DNA from: Desulfofundulus luciae
GTDB taxonomy: Bacteria; Bacillota; Desulfotomaculia; Desulfotomaculales; Desulfovirgulaceae
Assembly: GCF_030813795.1 (NCBI RefSeq)
Contig: NZ_JAUSUX010000004.1
Coordinates: forward strand, 62,001-126,000
Length of the DNA: 64,000 nt
Direction: 5' to 3'
In this document: piece after piece, positions 40,803 through 50,938 of the stretch
How positions within the stretch are numbered: position 1 is the first letter of the stretch
Layout: every line of letters begins with the position of its first letter
Made by a program: the position numbers and the translations under genes
Notes under the pieces: generated by a model
Database searches by the model: none
What the model was told of the DNA's origin: nothing
Seen by the model: the letters and a program-made list of their open reading frames with translations, nothing else

Positions 40803-41129
40803 TTACCTGCTTTTCTTCAGCCTTGCCCTGATCCTGGCGTTAATCTGCTCCATCAGAAAGATGGTGTTAAAAACATGGTGCAACTGTACGGCAATACTTT
40901 CTACGGGCCGGTCCAGGGAAACCAGATGGGGCTCTACCACCAGTTCCACGCCATAGGTGGACTCCATCCGGCTTTTAAAGGCGTGCAAAATGGCCTCCCT
41001 GGTACTCTCGTCGCCTACATGCAACCAGGGAGAAAAAGGGTCGATCTCCTCCTGTTTTACGTGTTCTTTGATCAATGCTATCAACGCATCGCGGAATTGT
41101 TCGAAGCCGGGCCGTTTAGATGCGGACAA
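40803..41129 (-). CDS. conserved-looking hypothetical protein
   Basis: A 108-residue, mostly helical soluble protein (PGFEQFRDALIALIKEHVKQ; ESTREAILHAFKSRMESTYG; VFNTIFLMEQINARIRAR). It has good codon use, a ribosome site (AAGGAATTTCC-type region is weak) and lies 28 bases after thrB in the same direction. No catalytic motif, signal or membrane segment is seen. I do not recognise the family; a link with threonine synthesis is suggested only by position. Confidence 0.65.
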   Translation of the reverse strand: MSASKRPGFEQFRDALIALIKEHVKQEEIDPFSPWLHVGDESTREAILHAFKSRMESTYGVELVVEPHLVSLDRPVESIAVQLHHVFNTIFLMEQINARIRARLKKSR

Positions 41130-41156
41130 GGAAATTCCCCCCTTCGAACAGGGACG

Positions 41157-42071
41157 TTACGAAGGTTTTGTCTTAATTTCCAGGGCCCGGGCACCCACCG
41201 GGCTGGGCTCCAAAACCAGGGCCCGGGCCATAATACCGTTTTCCCGGAAGGTATCCTTCATCACCCGGGCAATAAACTCCAGATTGCTGTCGGCCAGGGC
41301 AATTAAACTCGGTCCGGCACCGCTTAAGCAAACTCCCCGGGCTCCGGCCAGGCGGGCGGCCGCCAGCACTTTTTTCATTCCGGGTACCAGGGAGGCACGG
41401 TATGGCTGGTGGATCCTGTCCTCCATGGCCGTGGCCAGCAGGTCCAGTTTGCCCTGCTGCAGGGCGGTCACCAGCAGGGCCACCCGTCCCAGGTTAAAAA
41501 CGGCATCCGCCAGGCTGACGTGCTGGGGCAACACCTCCCGGGCGGCCCTGGTACTCAGGTGGAAATCGGGTATGGCCACCGCCACCTTCAAACCCGCAGG
41601 GGGATCAATTTTCACATAGCGGATCTCTCCTTCCACCGTAGTGGAAATAACAATGCCGCCCAGAAGGGCCGGGGCCACATTATCGGGATGACCCTCGAGC
41701 TCCGAGGCCATGTTGAGCAACTCCCGGCAGGAAAGCTTGTTTCCGGAAAGAATGTTGGCCGCCACCAGCCCGCCCACAATGGCCGAGGCACTGCTGCCCA
41801 GTCCCCGGGCTACCGGAATGTGATTGATCAAACGGATGCGCAGGCCCCCGGGATCAAAGCCCACCTGTTTGAAGAGATACATGGCTGCCCGGTAAACCAC
41901 GTTGCTTTCGTCCCGGGCAATGTCCTGGACACCCTCCCCGTGCACCTCAATAGCCAGGCCGCCGGGCAGGCGTACCATTTCTACTATGTTGTAAAACTTC
42001 AAGGCCATCCCCAGGCAGTCAAACCCGGGGCCCAGGTTGGCCGTGGTGGCAGGTACCTGCACGCGGACCAT
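41157..42071 (-). CDS. thrB: homoserine kinase
   Basis: A GHMP-family kinase phosphorylating homoserine for threonine synthesis. Motif 1 is VPATTANLGPGFDCLGMAL, motif 2 the ATP loop PVARGLGSSASAIVGGLVAA, motif 3 GVCLSGAGPSLIAL. AGGGTAGGAGA precedes the ATG at 42071; an earlier ATG overlapping hom is less likely. Length is about 304 residues. It follows hom on the same strand with about 20 bases between, forming a hom-thrB operon; thrC is not in the window. Confidence 0.95.
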   Translation of the reverse strand: MVRVQVPATTANLGPGFDCLGMALKFYNIVEMVRLPGGLAIEVHGEGVQDIARDESNVVYRAAMYLFKQVGFDPGGLRIRLINHIPVARGLGSSASAIVGGLVAANILSGNKLSCRELLNMASELEGHPDNVAPALLGGIVISTTVEGEIRYVKIDPPAGLKVAVAIPDFHLSTRAAREVLPQHVSLADAVFNLGRVALLVTALQQGKLDLLATAMEDRIHQPYRASLVPGMKKVLAAARLAGARGVCLSGAGPSLIALADSNLEFIARVMKDTFRENGIMARALVLEPSPVGARALEIKTKPS

Positions 42072-42090
42072 TCTCCTACCCTGCCCCCTT

Positions 42091-43401
42091 CTACTCACCT
42101 TCTACCCGGATACAACTGGCGATCCGGTCAACCGAACTCAGGCATTCCACCAGGCGTAGTGCGTCCTGGAGGTTTTGTTCCCGCACCCGGTGGGTAACCA
42201 TCACGATTTCCGCCCTGTCGCCATCGGTGTGCTTTTGGATTACCGAAGCCAGGCTGACTTCCTTATCCCCAAAGGCATAGGCTATTGCAGCCAGCACTCC
42301 CGGTCTGTCGGCCACCGTCAGGCGAATGTAAAACTTGCTTTCGGTCATGGCCATGGGCTTGATTGGTTTTTCTTCGTAACAGGTGCAGCCGATGAAGCCC
42401 GGCATCTTATGCAAAATGTGGCGGGCCGCGTCCATGATGTCTGCCGCGACGGCACTTCCAGTGGGCAATTCCCCCGCACCCCGGCCGTAAAACATGGTGT
42501 CACCCACGGCATCGCCCCGGACGAAAATGGCGTTAAACACGTCGTTAACTGAAGCCAGGGGGTGATTTTGAGGAATCATGGTGGGATGCACCCGCACCTC
42601 GATGCCCTCGGGAGTTTCCTTGGCAATGGCCAGCAACTTGATCACATAATTCAGCTCCCGGGCGTAGGCAATATCCCTGGCGGTGATTTTGCTGATGCCT
42701 TCCACGTAGACATCGTTTAAGGTGATGCGGGAGTTAAAAGCAATGGAGGCAAGGATGGCCAGCTTGCGCGCCGCGTCCAGCCCCTCCACGTCGGCGGTGG
42801 GATCGGCTTCGGCGTAACCTTTGGCCTGCGCTTCCTGCAGTGCCCGGTCGAAATCCACTCCTTCCCGGGTCATTTTGCTCAACATGTAGTTGGTTGTACC
42901 GTTGATAATGCCCATAATCTCCTGAATGCGGTTGGCCGCCAGGCATTGTTTTAAAGGACGGATAATGGGGATGCCACCGGCCACGCTGCCCTCAAAGAGG
43001 AGGCCGGCACCGCTGGCCGCGGCGGCGGCAAAGAGTTCCTTACCGTGCAGGGCAATCATGTCCTTGTTGGCCGTAACCACACTTTTGCCCCGCTTAAGGG
43101 CGGCCATGACATAATCCAGCGCCGGGTGGATACCTCCCATTACCTCCACCACAATGGCTATTTCCGGGTCGTCCAGGATGTCCTGGTAATTATCAGTAAG
43201 CAGGGCCGGGTCCAGCGGGATGCCCCGGTCCCTGGTCAGATCGCGGACAAGGATGCGGGAAATTTCAACGGGCGTCCCGACCTTATGGGCAATGTTTTCC
43301 GCATTGCCGGTAAGAATGCGGTAGACCCCGCGGCCTACCGTTCCCAGGCCTAAAAGCGCTATTTTTACCGGTTGTTGCAAAACCCTCTCTCCTTCCTTCA
43401 A
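42091..43401 (-). CDS. hom: homoserine dehydrogenase
   Basis: A 436-residue enzyme reducing aspartate semialdehyde to homoserine. The NAD(P) site is KIALLGLGTVGRGVYRIL. The catalytic domain has EIMGIINGTTNYMLSKM and AQAKGYAEADPTADVEGLDA, with the active-site Lys and Asp. A C-terminal ACT domain (FYIRLTVADRPGVLAAIAYA) points to allosteric control, typically by threonine. It heads the operon with thrB. Confidence 0.96.
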   Translation of the reverse strand: MKEGERVLQQPVKIALLGLGTVGRGVYRILTGNAENIAHKVGTPVEISRILVRDLTRDRGIPLDPALLTDNYQDILDDPEIAIVVEVMGGIHPALDYVMAALKRGKSVVTANKDMIALHGKELFAAAAASGAGLLFEGSVAGGIPIIRPLKQCLAANRIQEIMGIINGTTNYMLSKMTREGVDFDRALQEAQAKGYAEADPTADVEGLDAARKLAILASIAFNSRITLNDVYVEGISKITARDIAYARELNYVIKLLAIAKETPEGIEVRVHPTMIPQNHPLASVNDVFNAIFVRGDAVGDTMFYGRGAGELPTGSAVAADIMDAARHILHKMPGFIGCTCYEEKPIKPMAMTESKFYIRLTVADRPGVLAAIAYAFGDKEVSLASVIQKHTDGDRAEIVMVTHRVREQNLQDALRLVECLSSVDRIASCIRVEGE

Positions 43402-43460
43402 ACACTTGTCCTTCGTCCAGCCATGAATATTTTATCATCGTCAACTGGTTGAGGGCAAAT

Positions 43461-43483
43461 AAAAAACCGGCCTGGGACCGGTT
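43461..43483 (-). terminator. terminator of spoIVA
   Basis: ACCGG and CCGGT around a 7-base loop, followed on the minus strand by six T, overlap the spoIVA stop codon. The stem is short but the T-run is clear. Confidence 0.65.
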
Positions 43484-44960
43484 AGATAATTATACAGATA
43501 AGCCCACCGCTTCCCTCGTTGACGATGCGCTGGATGGTTTCCTGCAGTTTTGCCCGGGCATTTTCCGGCATGCGATAGAGTTTGTTTTGAATTCCTTCCC
43601 TGACCAGATCATGTACGGACTTGCCAAATATCTCGGATTGCCAGATCTTTTGCGGGTTGGATTCAAATTCGGTGAGCATGTAACGAACCAGTTCTTCGCA
43701 TTGCCGTTCAGTACCGATAATGGGAGTAATTTCGGTGGCAATATCCGCCCTGATCATGTGAATGGAAGGAGCCGTTGCCTTAAGCTTGACACCAAAGCGG
43801 CTGCCCTGGCGTATTAACTGGGGCTCCTCCAAAACCATCTCGTCCAGGCTGGGAGTTACCACCCCGTAGCCGGCTTCCCGCACTTCCGCCAGAGCCTGGG
43901 CCACCTTGTCGTACTCCCGCTTGGCCACGGCCAGTTCCTTGACCAGCCTGAACAGTTCATGGTCTCCGCTGATCTTAAAGCCGGATTCTTCGCTCAAGAC
44001 CTGGAAGAAAAGCTCCTGGGGGGAGGTTATTTCAATGGCGGCCACCCCGGTACCCATGTCCATTTTGGTGATCCTGACCGACTCGACAAAATCGCAGTCT
44101 CCCAGCCTTTCCACCGCGCCGTTAATATCCCGTAAACGGCGCACGTTCTGGATGGTCTCGCGAACCGAATCCTCCACTTTTTGCCTTAACCAGTGGTTGC
44201 TGTCCAGTTCCTCCACCCATTGCGGGAGCAGTACGTTAACCTCATTGACGGGAAATTCCATCAGTACCGTTTCCAGAATAAAAAGGGCGTCCTGCTGGGT
44301 CATCTGCAGGCAGTCCACCGGCAAAACGGGAACATCGTATTTTTCGGCCAGTTCTTCGGCCAGGGCTATCGTTTGAGGGTCCCGGGGACGGGTGCTGTTC
44401 AAAAGCACCAGAAAGGGACGGTTGATGTCCTTGAACTCGACAATAACCCTCTCTTCCGCTTCAACATAATTTTCCCGTGGGATGTCGGTAATGCTACCGT
44501 CGGTGGTAACCACCACACCCATGGTGGAGTGGTCCGCAATCACCTTGCGGGTGCCGATCTCCGCCGCCTCCTGGAAAGGAATGGGCTCGTCAAACCAGGG
44601 GGTTGATACCATCCGCGGGCCGCTTTCATCCTCGTAGCCCAGGGCGCCATCCACCCGGTAACCCACGCAGTCAACCAGGCGCATTTTTACCTTGAGGTTG
44701 GGCGAAATGGTTATTTCCACAGCTTCATTGGGCACGAATTTGGGTTCGGTAGTCATTACCGTCCTGCCGGCACCACTCTGGGGCAGCTCATCCTTGGCCC
44801 GTTCCCGGTCGTAGGGATTTTCGATGTTCGGAATCATCAACAGCTCGGCAAAACGCTTGATAAAAGTGGACTTGCCCGTGCGGACGCCGCCACTTACGCC
44901 CAGGTAGATATCGCCGCCGGTACGTTCCGCGATATCCCGGAAGATATCCACTTTTTCCAT
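43482..44960 (-). CDS. spoIVA: stage IV sporulation protein A
   Basis: SpoIVA is the ATPase that forms the basement layer of the spore coat on the forespore surface. The 492 residues carry YLGVSGGVRTGKSTFIKRF (Walker A), later GTPase-like motifs (LVDCVGYRVDGAL, ITDIPRENYVEAEERVI) and the conserved C-terminal end GGLICIII. AAGGAGGG precedes the ATG. Mother-cell expression is expected; no promoter could be assigned with confidence in the AT-rich upstream stretch. It is transcribed alone. Confidence 0.97.
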   Translation of the reverse strand: MEKVDIFRDIAERTGGDIYLGVSGGVRTGKSTFIKRFAELLMIPNIENPYDRERAKDELPQSGAGRTVMTTEPKFVPNEAVEITISPNLKVKMRLVDCVGYRVDGALGYEDESGPRMVSTPWFDEPIPFQEAAEIGTRKVIADHSTMGVVVTTDGSITDIPRENYVEAEERVIVEFKDINRPFLVLLNSTRPRDPQTIALAEELAEKYDVPVLPVDCLQMTQQDALFILETVLMEFPVNEVNVLLPQWVEELDSNHWLRQKVEDSVRETIQNVRRLRDINGAVERLGDCDFVESVRITKMDMGTGVAAIEITSPQELFFQVLSEESGFKISGDHELFRLVKELAVAKREYDKVAQALAEVREAGYGVVTPSLDEMVLEEPQLIRQGSRFGVKLKATAPSIHMIRADIATEITPIIGTERQCEELVRYMLTEFESNPQKIWQSEIFGKSVHDLVREGIQNKLYRMPENARAKLQETIQRIVNEGSGGLICIII

Positions 44961-45050
44961 GGACGTATTCCCTCCTTAAAAGGTTTTACAGCCGGGAGCT
45001 TTCGAACCTGGTTTTTCCAATGGCATACATTAACAATATATATATATTAA

Positions 45051-45076
45051 ACCCCCGCTGGAATATGACCGGGGGT
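45051..45076. repeat. hairpin in spoIVA/LysM divergent intergenic region
   Basis: ACCCCCG and CGGGGGT form a 7-bp stem with a 12-base loop, followed on the plus strand by AACTTTTTTTT and preceded by an ATATATATAT tract. The T-run makes it look like a plus-strand terminator, but no plus-strand gene precedes it. It may attenuate a leader of the LysM gene or block antisense reading. The intergenic region (44961-45212) shows nothing else clear. Confidence 0.5.
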
Positions 45077-45212
45077 AACTTTTTTTTGGCGGGATTTCCA
45101 CGCGGTTGGTTTTAGTTTCAGGAAAAAAATTGGTTGCCCCGGCAGGAATTCTGTTATTGGTGTCGAACAATCTTTAAAAGAAGAAGAAGTTGTCAGGAAA
45201 GGGGAGTGATGC

Positions 45213-46079
45213 ATGAAAAGGATGCCTTGCCCGCCGGTAAAGGCAGGGCTCCTGTGGCGGGCCTTTCTGTTGGGCTTTTTACTGGTGTGCCTGGTTCCGT
45301 CGGTTTCGTGGGCTGACCTCAAGCACACGGTGGCGGCCGGTGAGACACTTTACGAACTCAGCCGGCGGTATGGGACTACCGTTGAGGCTCTGCAGGCAGC
45401 CAATGGATTAAACGGGCACCTGATCTACCCTGGTCAGACACTGATTATCCCCGGTCCGGAAAAGGCAAAGCCGACCCGGAACACCGTGGCGGCCGGCAAA
45501 TATACCCGTGCCGGGGTTAACAGATACACCGTCCGTCCGGGGGATTCACTGTATGTGATTGCACAGCGTTACGGCGTGCGTGAACAGGCAATCAGGGAGG
45601 CCAATAATTTAACCTCCGACCTTATTTTTCCGGGACAGGTTCTGGTTATCCCCGGTGGCACCGCCCGGGTGTCCCCCGACCGCCAGGTTTCCCGCGGCGA
45701 AACGGCCGACGTAAGGGCAGTACTGGCCATGGCTGTTTCCCTGCTGGGCAAGCCCTATGTCTACGGGGGCAGTGGCCCGGAAGCTTTTGACTGCTCCGGT
45801 TTTACTTCCTATGTGTTCCGGGAAACAGCAGGAATAAATTTACCCCATAACGCGGCTGCTCAAGCCCGGCTCGGCACCCGGGTTGGTCGCGATGATTTGT
45901 CCCCCGGGGACCTGGTTTTCTTCAGCTACTACGGCAGCGGTGATATTGACCATGTAGGTATTTATGTGGGCCAGGACCGGTTTATTCATGCTTCTTCCAG
46001 ACAAGGGGTAAAATATTCCTCCCTCAACGAGTCTTACTATGCCGCCAATTACCGGGGAGCAACCAGGATACTGCGTTAA
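45213..46079 (+). CDS. LysM plus NlpC/P60 peptidoglycan endopeptidase
   Basis: A secreted 288-residue protein. Its signal peptide (LLWRAFLLGFLLVCLVPSV) is followed by two LysM domains (KHTVAAGETLYELSRRYGTT; NRYTVRPGDSLYVIAQRYGV) and a C-terminal NlpC/P60 domain. The domain has the Cys-His pair in GPEAFDCSGFTSYVF and GDIDHVGIYVGQDRFIHAS. Such enzymes cut within peptide stems of the wall. It stands alone, divergent from spoIVA and convergent with gpsA; a sporulation or germination role is possible but not shown. Confidence 0.95.
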   Translation: MKRMPCPPVKAGLLWRAFLLGFLLVCLVPSVSWADLKHTVAAGETLYELSRRYGTTVEALQAANGLNGHLIYPGQTLIIPGPEKAKPTRNTVAAGKYTRAGVNRYTVRPGDSLYVIAQRYGVREQAIREANNLTSDLIFPGQVLVIPGGTARVSPDRQVSRGETADVRAVLAMAVSLLGKPYVYGGSGPEAFDCSGFTSYVFRETAGINLPHNAAAQARLGTRVGRDDLSPGDLVFFSYYGSGDIDHVGIYVGQDRFIHASSRQGVKYSSLNESYYAANYRGATRILR

Positions 46080-46082
46080 TCC

Positions 46083-46112
46083 AAAAAAACGCCCGCTTTG
46101 GACAGGCGGGCG
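46083..46112 (-). terminator. terminator of gpsA
   Basis: CGCCCGC and GCGGGCG (46090-46096, 46106-46112) pair around a 9-base loop, followed on the minus strand by seven T. It lies directly between the converging gpsA and LysM-NlpC genes. Confidence 0.85.
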
Positions 46113-46116
46113 TCTG

Positions 46117-47178
46117 CTATTTCCGGGTTTTTTCACGCCACAGTGCGGCGGCCAGGGCCACCTCCTCCATTTCGCGCCGGCGGCCCCTGCTCATCAGGTT
46201 GACCACCGCTTCCCGGGGGGACAATCCCTCAAAAAGCACCCGGTACATCTGTTCGGTAATGGGCATTTCCACCCGGTACCGGGCCGCCAGGCGGTAGGCC
46301 GCCCGGGTGGTACGCACCCCTTCCACCACCATCTGTACACTGGCCACCGCTTCGGAAAGGCTCTTCCCCCGGCCGATTTCGATCCCGGCCCGGCGGTTGC
46401 GGCTGTGCATGCTGGTGCAGGTGACAATTAAATCCCCCACCCCGGCCAGACCGGCAAAAGTGAGGGGGTTGGCTCCCATGGCCAGCCCCAGGCGGGTGAT
46501 TTCGGCCAGGCCCCGGGTCATTAAAGCTGCTTTGGTGTTGTCCCCAAAACCCAGCCCGTCGGCAATACCTGTGCCCAGGGCAATAATGTTTTTCAGGGCA
46601 CCCCCCAGCTCTACCCCGGCCACGTCGGGGTTGGTATAAACCCGGAAGTTGCCGGTCATGAACAGGTCCTGGGCGGCCTCTGCCGCCGCCATATCCCGGC
46701 CGGCCACCACGACGGCGGTAGGAATTCCCCGCCCTACTTCTTCGGCGTGACTGGGTCCGGAAAGGACCACGTAACGGTTGGTTTCCTCTTCCCCGGCTTC
46801 CGCAACAAATACCCGGGAAAGGGTGAGGAGGCTGTCTTCTTCAATGCCCTTGGCCGCATTGATCAACAGTGCCCGGGCCGGCAGGTGCGGGAGTGACGCG
46901 CGCAGGACTTCGCGAAAAGCATGGGAAGGTACGCTGAAAATAACCGCCCGGGCGTTTTTTACCACCGCGGGAAGATCCGTGGTCACACGCACGTTTTGGG
47001 GGAGAGAAACTCCCGGCAGGTAGCGGCTGTTCTGACCTTCGGTATTAATTTGGGCGGCCAGATCCGCCCGGCGCGACCACATGTCCACCGGTATTCCTTT
47101 GCCGGCCAGCAGCACGGCCAGGGCCGTGGCCCAACTGCCGGCTCCCAGGATGGCTACCTTTTGTTTCACAACCGCCAA
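46117..47178 (-). CDS. gpsA: glycerol-3-phosphate dehydrogenase [NAD(P)+]
   Basis: GpsA supplies sn-glycerol-3-phosphate for phospholipids. The 353 residues contain [69 protein letters not shown] and the catalytic Lys region [19 protein letters not shown]. The first codon is a TTG very close to GGAAGG; a GTG nine bases on (47169) is the likelier start. plsY and der lie upstream on the same strand, so der-plsY-gpsA is probably one operon joining GTPase and lipid genes. Confidence 0.95.
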   Translation of the reverse strand: MAVVKQKVAILGAGSWATALAVLLAGKGIPVDMWSRRADLAAQINTEGQNSRYLPGVSLPQNVRVTTDLPAVVKNARAVIFSVPSHAFREVLRASLPHLPARALLINAAKGIEEDSLLTLSRVFVAEAGEEETNRYVVLSGPSHAEEVGRGIPTAVVVAGRDMAAAEAAQDLFMTGNFRVYTNPDVAGVELGGALKNIIALGTGIADGLGFGDNTKAALMTRGLAEITRLGLAMGANPLTFAGLAGVGDLIVTCTSMHSRNRRAGIEIGRGKSLSEAVASVQMVVEGVRTTRAAYRLAARYRVEMPITEQMYRVLFEGLSPREAVVNLMSRGRRREMEEVALAAALWREKTRK

Positions 47179-47187
47179 CCCTTCCTT

Positions 47188-47760
47188 TTAACGGATTTTG
47201 GATTCGGTGCCGGCCAGCAGCCGGCGGATATTGGGCATGTGCTTGTATACGGCTATAACCGCCACCACCAGGGCAAAAGCCAGGTATTCACGGGGCCGGC
47301 GTAAAAGGAGCATCCACAGGGGCATTGAAACGGCAGCCACTATGGAACCCAGGGAGACGTAACGAAAAGCCGCCACCACTACCAGCCACAGCCCAAGGGC
47401 CAGAAGGGCGGCCGCCGGAGTAAGGCCGAGGAAAACTCCCAGGCCGGTGGCAATAATTTTTCCTCCCCTGAAGCCCAGGAATACCGGCCAGCCGTGCCCG
47501 GCGATTACGGCCAGGCCACAGGCCAGCTCGAGACCGTGTCCCCCCAGGTGACGCCCCAGGAGTACGGCCGCGAAACCCTTGCCGGTATCACCGATGAGGG
47601 CGATTGCGCCCGCCGCAGGGCCCAGGTTCCGCCAGACATTGGTGGTTCCGATATTGCCGCTGCCGTGTTGCCGGATATCTACCCCCCGGGCGCGTCCCAG
47701 CAGGTAGCCCGCGGGAATTGAGCCAATCAGATAGCTGACCACCACAGCCAGAACAGCCAT
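47188..47760 (-). CDS. plsY: acyl-phosphate:glycerol-3-phosphate acyltransferase
   Basis: A membrane protein of about 190 residues with five transmembrane helices that makes lysophosphatidate from acyl-phosphate. The three PlsY motifs appear as YLIGSIPAGYLLGR, HGSGNIGTTNVWRNLG and AVIAGHGWPVFLGFRGGKII. The start at 47760 has GGGGGG just before it; an in-frame ATG upstream overlaps der. It works directly with gpsA, its neighbour, which makes the glycerol-3-phosphate. Confidence 0.95.
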   Translation of the reverse strand: MAVLAVVVSYLIGSIPAGYLLGRARGVDIRQHGSGNIGTTNVWRNLGPAAGAIALIGDTGKGFAAVLLGRHLGGHGLELACGLAVIAGHGWPVFLGFRGGKIIATGLGVFLGLTPAAALLALGLWLVVVAAFRYVSLGSIVAAVSMPLWMLLLRRPREYLAFALVVAVIAVYKHMPNIRRLLAGTESKIR

Positions 47761-47774
47761 TTTTCTCCCCCCTT

Positions 47775-49088
47775 TCAATCCCGCTGCCGCAGTACAAAGC
47801 GGATGGGCGTTCCCTCAAAGCCAAAGGCCGCCCGGAGCTGGTTTTCCAGGTAGCGCAGGTAAGAAAAGTGCATCAACTCCGGGTAGTTGACAAACAGGAT
47901 GAAAGTGGGTGGTTTTACCCCGCCCTGGGTGGCGTAGAGTATTTTCAAGCGCCGGTTTTTATCGGCCGGCGGCGGGTTATGCAAAACGGCGTCCCTGATC
48001 AGCCTGTTCAGCTCTGACGTGCTGATGCGCAAGCACTGCTGCTGTGCCACCAGGTCGACCATTTCCAAAAGCCTGTGCACCCGCTTTCCGGTAAGGGCGG
48101 AGATGAAAACTACCGGGGCATAGGTCATGAAGGCCAGTTCCCGGCGAATCAGTTCGGTGAAGCGCTGGGAGGTACGGGTATCCTTTTCCACCAGGTCCCA
48201 TTTGTTCACTGCCAGCACGCTGGCCTTGCCCTCTTCGTGGGCATAGCCGGCAATACGCTTGTCCTGATCGGTTACGCCTTCCAGGGCGTCCAGCACCACC
48301 AGGGCCACCTCGCAGCGGTCTACCGCCCTCAAGGAACGAATTACGCTGTATTTTTCTATGGCCTCCTCTATGCGGCTCTTTCGCCGGATGCCGGCCGTAT
48401 CAACCAGCATGTAGCGGCGCCCTTCCCGCTCAAAATAGGTGTCAATGGCGTCCCGGGTGGTACCGGGGATGCCGCTCACGATCACCCGCTCTTCACCCAG
48501 AATGGCATTGACCAGGGAAGACTTGCCCACATTGGGCCGCCCGATGACGGCAATGCGGATGGTATCGGGTTCCCCTTCCTCCGCGGTTACGGGAGGCAAA
48601 ACCGACACCAGGCGGTCCAGCAAGTCCCCGGTGTTCATCCCCTGGGCGGCCGAAATGGGGATGGGCTCGCCCAGGCCCAGGCGGAAAAAGTCCACAAGCT
48701 GACCGGTGCGCTGGAAATTTTCCACCTTGTTGGCCACCAGCAATACGGGCTTGCTGGTTCGCCGCAGCAGGGCGGCCACGTCCTCATCCGTACTCGTTAA
48801 TCCCGCCCGGGCGTCCACCAGGAAAAGCACCACGTCGGCTTCTTCTATGGCCAGCTCTACCTGCCGCCGCACCTGCCGGGGAATATCCCCCGATTCCACA
48901 AAGTCCAGCCCGCCGGTATCTACGAGGGTAAAAACGCGCCCGGCCCACTCGGCATCCTGATAGAGCCGGTCCCGGGTTATTCCGGGCTTATCTTCCACTA
49001 TGGCTATGCGGCTCCCCACCAGGCGGTTAAAAAGGGTGGATTTTCCCACATTGGGGCGCCCCACAATGGCTACTATCGGCTTTGACAA
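47775..49088 (-). CDS. der: ribosome biogenesis GTPase Der (EngA)
   Basis: A 437-residue protein with two tandem GTPase domains and a C-terminal KH-like domain. The domains show [26 protein letters not shown] and NKVEN, then [36 protein letters not shown] and NKWDLVEKD. Der assists 50S subunit maturation. Its start overlaps the DUF512 gene end by 16 bases, so the two are translationally coupled, and plsY follows after about 15 bases. Confidence 0.97.
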   Translation of the reverse strand: MSKPIVAIVGRPNVGKSTLFNRLVGSRIAIVEDKPGITRDRLYQDAEWAGRVFTLVDTGGLDFVESGDIPRQVRRQVELAIEEADVVLFLVDARAGLTSTDEDVAALLRRTSKPVLLVANKVENFQRTGQLVDFFRLGLGEPIPISAAQGMNTGDLLDRLVSVLPPVTAEEGEPDTIRIAVIGRPNVGKSSLVNAILGEERVIVSGIPGTTRDAIDTYFEREGRRYMLVDTAGIRRKSRIEEAIEKYSVIRSLRAVDRCEVALVVLDALEGVTDQDKRIAGYAHEEGKASVLAVNKWDLVEKDTRTSQRFTELIRRELAFMTYAPVVFISALTGKRVHRLLEMVDLVAQQQCLRISTSELNRLIRDAVLHNPPPADKNRRLKILYATQGGVKPPTFILFVNYPELMHFSYLRYLENQLRAAFGFEGTPIRFVLRQRD

Positions 49089-50419
49089 GGGCAGGATCCC
49101 TCCCTTTCCAAACAGGCCTCTACCAGTTCCGCCGGTCCATCAACCACTATCACGGGGCGGTCCAGGCGGCTGGAAAGTTCCGGCACAGTCATACCATCCA
49201 GAAAAACCTGCTCCGGCCGGCGCAGCATGACTGCGGGCAGGATTAAGGTTTGTCCCGGATTGCGGCATTGAAGGGCGGCTACAATGTCTTTTCCGGAAAC
49301 AAGGCCGGCCACGGTCACCTGCGGTCCAAACAAACGGTTGGGGATGACGGCCAGTTCCACCGCCAGATTGTTGATTTCATTTAACCTGGCCGCCACCGGC
49401 GCCAGGACTCCTTCGGCCAGCACCCCCGTGGCCACGGTCACCCTCCGGGGGGAGGGCAGTGCCCGGGGCAGGGACCGGGAGATCTTCTCCCATTCATCCA
49501 GAAAGAGACGCACCAGTCCCACACCGTTTTCCGTCTGGGGAAAGTCGTCGTAACGCAGGGCAGGGGGAACTTTTCTTTCCGCCAGCAGGTAAAATTCATC
49601 GCCGGCAAAAACCACCGCGTGGGCGCAGCGTTCCAGGCAATGGTCCTGCCAGGTTTGTACCTGTTCCACTACCCGGGCCGCCTCTTCCCGGGTGAAGGGC
49701 CGCAGGGGGAAAAGCCCCTCCCGGTAACGGGTGAGACCCACCGGTACTATGGCCACGGAACGTACCGCCGGCCAGAGGTTCACCAGGTCCCTCACGGTGC
49801 GTTCCAGTTCCACCCCATCGTTTATCCCCGGGCACAGGACCACCTGGGTATGCATTTCAATTCCCCCCCGGGCCAGCCGGTGCAGTTGCTCCATGATCTT
49901 GCCGGCCCGGGGGTGGCCGAGCATTTTTTCCCTTAAAGCGGGGCTGGTGGTGTGCACCGATATGTAAAGGGGGGACAACCGCAGCCGGATGATCCGTTCC
50001 AGATCCCTCTCTCTCAAGTTGGTCAGGGTAATAAAGTTCCCCTGGGTGAAGGAAAGGCGGTAGTCGTCGTCTTTTATGTACAGGGTGGGGCGCAGGCCCC
50101 GGGGCATTTGATCGACAAAACAGAAAAGGCAGCGGTTCTGGCAGCGGCGGATGGGTTCCAGTCCTCCGCCGGCAAAATCCACGCCCAGGTCGTCGTCGTA
50201 ATCCTTTTCCACGTCGTAGAGCCATTCCTCACCGTTGGCTTTGATCAGGGTAAGCGTCAGTTCTTCTTCACAGGTCAAAAAGCGGTAGTCCAGAATGTCC
50301 TCCACCGGCAGGCCGTTTACGGCCACCAGCCGGTCCCCCGGTTCCATGCCCAGTTCGGCGGCAATGCTGCCGGGGGCTACTCTTTCTATTACGAGACCCT
50401 GCGCCGCCATCATCGTCAC
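49073..50419 (-). CDS. DUF512 protein with PDZ and radical-SAM-like domains
   Basis: A 448-residue protein common in Clostridia upstream of der. An N-terminal PDZ-like domain ([21 protein letters not shown]) is followed by a radical-SAM-type domain whose cluster motif is [12 protein letters not shown], then DUF512 ([37 protein letters not shown]). It is expected to bind a [4Fe-4S] cluster and use S-adenosylmethionine; no substrate is established. The first codon is GTG, with ATGs six and nine bases later near AAAGGTG; one of these may be the real start. Confidence 0.9.
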   Translation of the reverse strand: MTMMAAQGLVIERVAPGSIAAELGMEPGDRLVAVNGLPVEDILDYRFLTCEEELTLTLIKANGEEWLYDVEKDYDDDLGVDFAGGGLEPIRRCQNRCLFCFVDQMPRGLRPTLYIKDDDYRLSFTQGNFITLTNLRERDLERIIRLRLSPLYISVHTTSPALREKMLGHPRAGKIMEQLHRLARGGIEMHTQVVLCPGINDGVELERTVRDLVNLWPAVRSVAIVPVGLTRYREGLFPLRPFTREEAARVVEQVQTWQDHCLERCAHAVVFAGDEFYLLAERKVPPALRYDDFPQTENGVGLVRLFLDEWEKISRSLPRALPSPRRVTVATGVLAEGVLAPVAARLNEINNLAVELAVIPNRLFGPQVTVAGLVSGKDIVAALQCRNPGQTLILPAVMLRRPEQVFLDGMTVPELSSRLDRPVIVVDGPAELVEACLEREGSCPCQSR

Positions 50420-50571
50420 CTTTCGCTGGAAAAAACGTCACCATACGTAACAAAACTTTACCATACCATACGTCTGTATTATATTGTAACTTCACCCATT
50501 GTCGCAAGCCGAAACTGGGGATACGTCCGTATAAAGATTCAGTAGGTAACTCTGTTCTGAAAATATACTCG

Positions 50572-50837
50572 CCTGCCGTTTGCACGCGCTCGCTCCGTTC
50601 GCCTCGCAGGCCAAACTAGCGCTCGACCTCGGGCTCCGGCGGGGTTCCCGGCCCATTCGGCATCCATGCCTCAGGGGCCGGCCTCGGGCATCCATGCCCT
50701 CGGCCCCGCCTCCACCCTCGGTCTCGCTAAGTTTGCCCAGCACTCAACAGGCTTCGAATGATGACCGACTAAACACAATCACTTTCGAGTCTGTTGAGTG
50801 CTGGGTCAAGGTCGCTCGCTTCGTGCAAAACGGCGGC
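50572..50837. repeat. non-coding inverted-repeat element, copy 1
   Basis: The 520-base gap between the DUF512 gene and the YIEGIA operon contains no gene. It holds an element with imperfect ends CCTGCCGTTTGCACGCGCTC and CGCTCGCTTCGTGCAAAACG, which are inverted relative to each other. Inside is a perfect 15-bp inverted repeat, CCCAGCACTCAACAG (50736-50750) against CTGTTGAGTGCTGGG (50791-50805). A shorter relative lies at 62020-62172. Sequence just before (GTAGGTAACTCTGT) is shared as well. Confidence 0.8.
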
Positions 50838-50938
50838 TATTTTTCCTCTATTGGTGGCGCTGAGTGCGTCATGGACGCCTGCTTTAATTTTACACGGCCC
50901 TGGGGATACTTCAGAAAGCCACGCACCAAAGATGTTTC

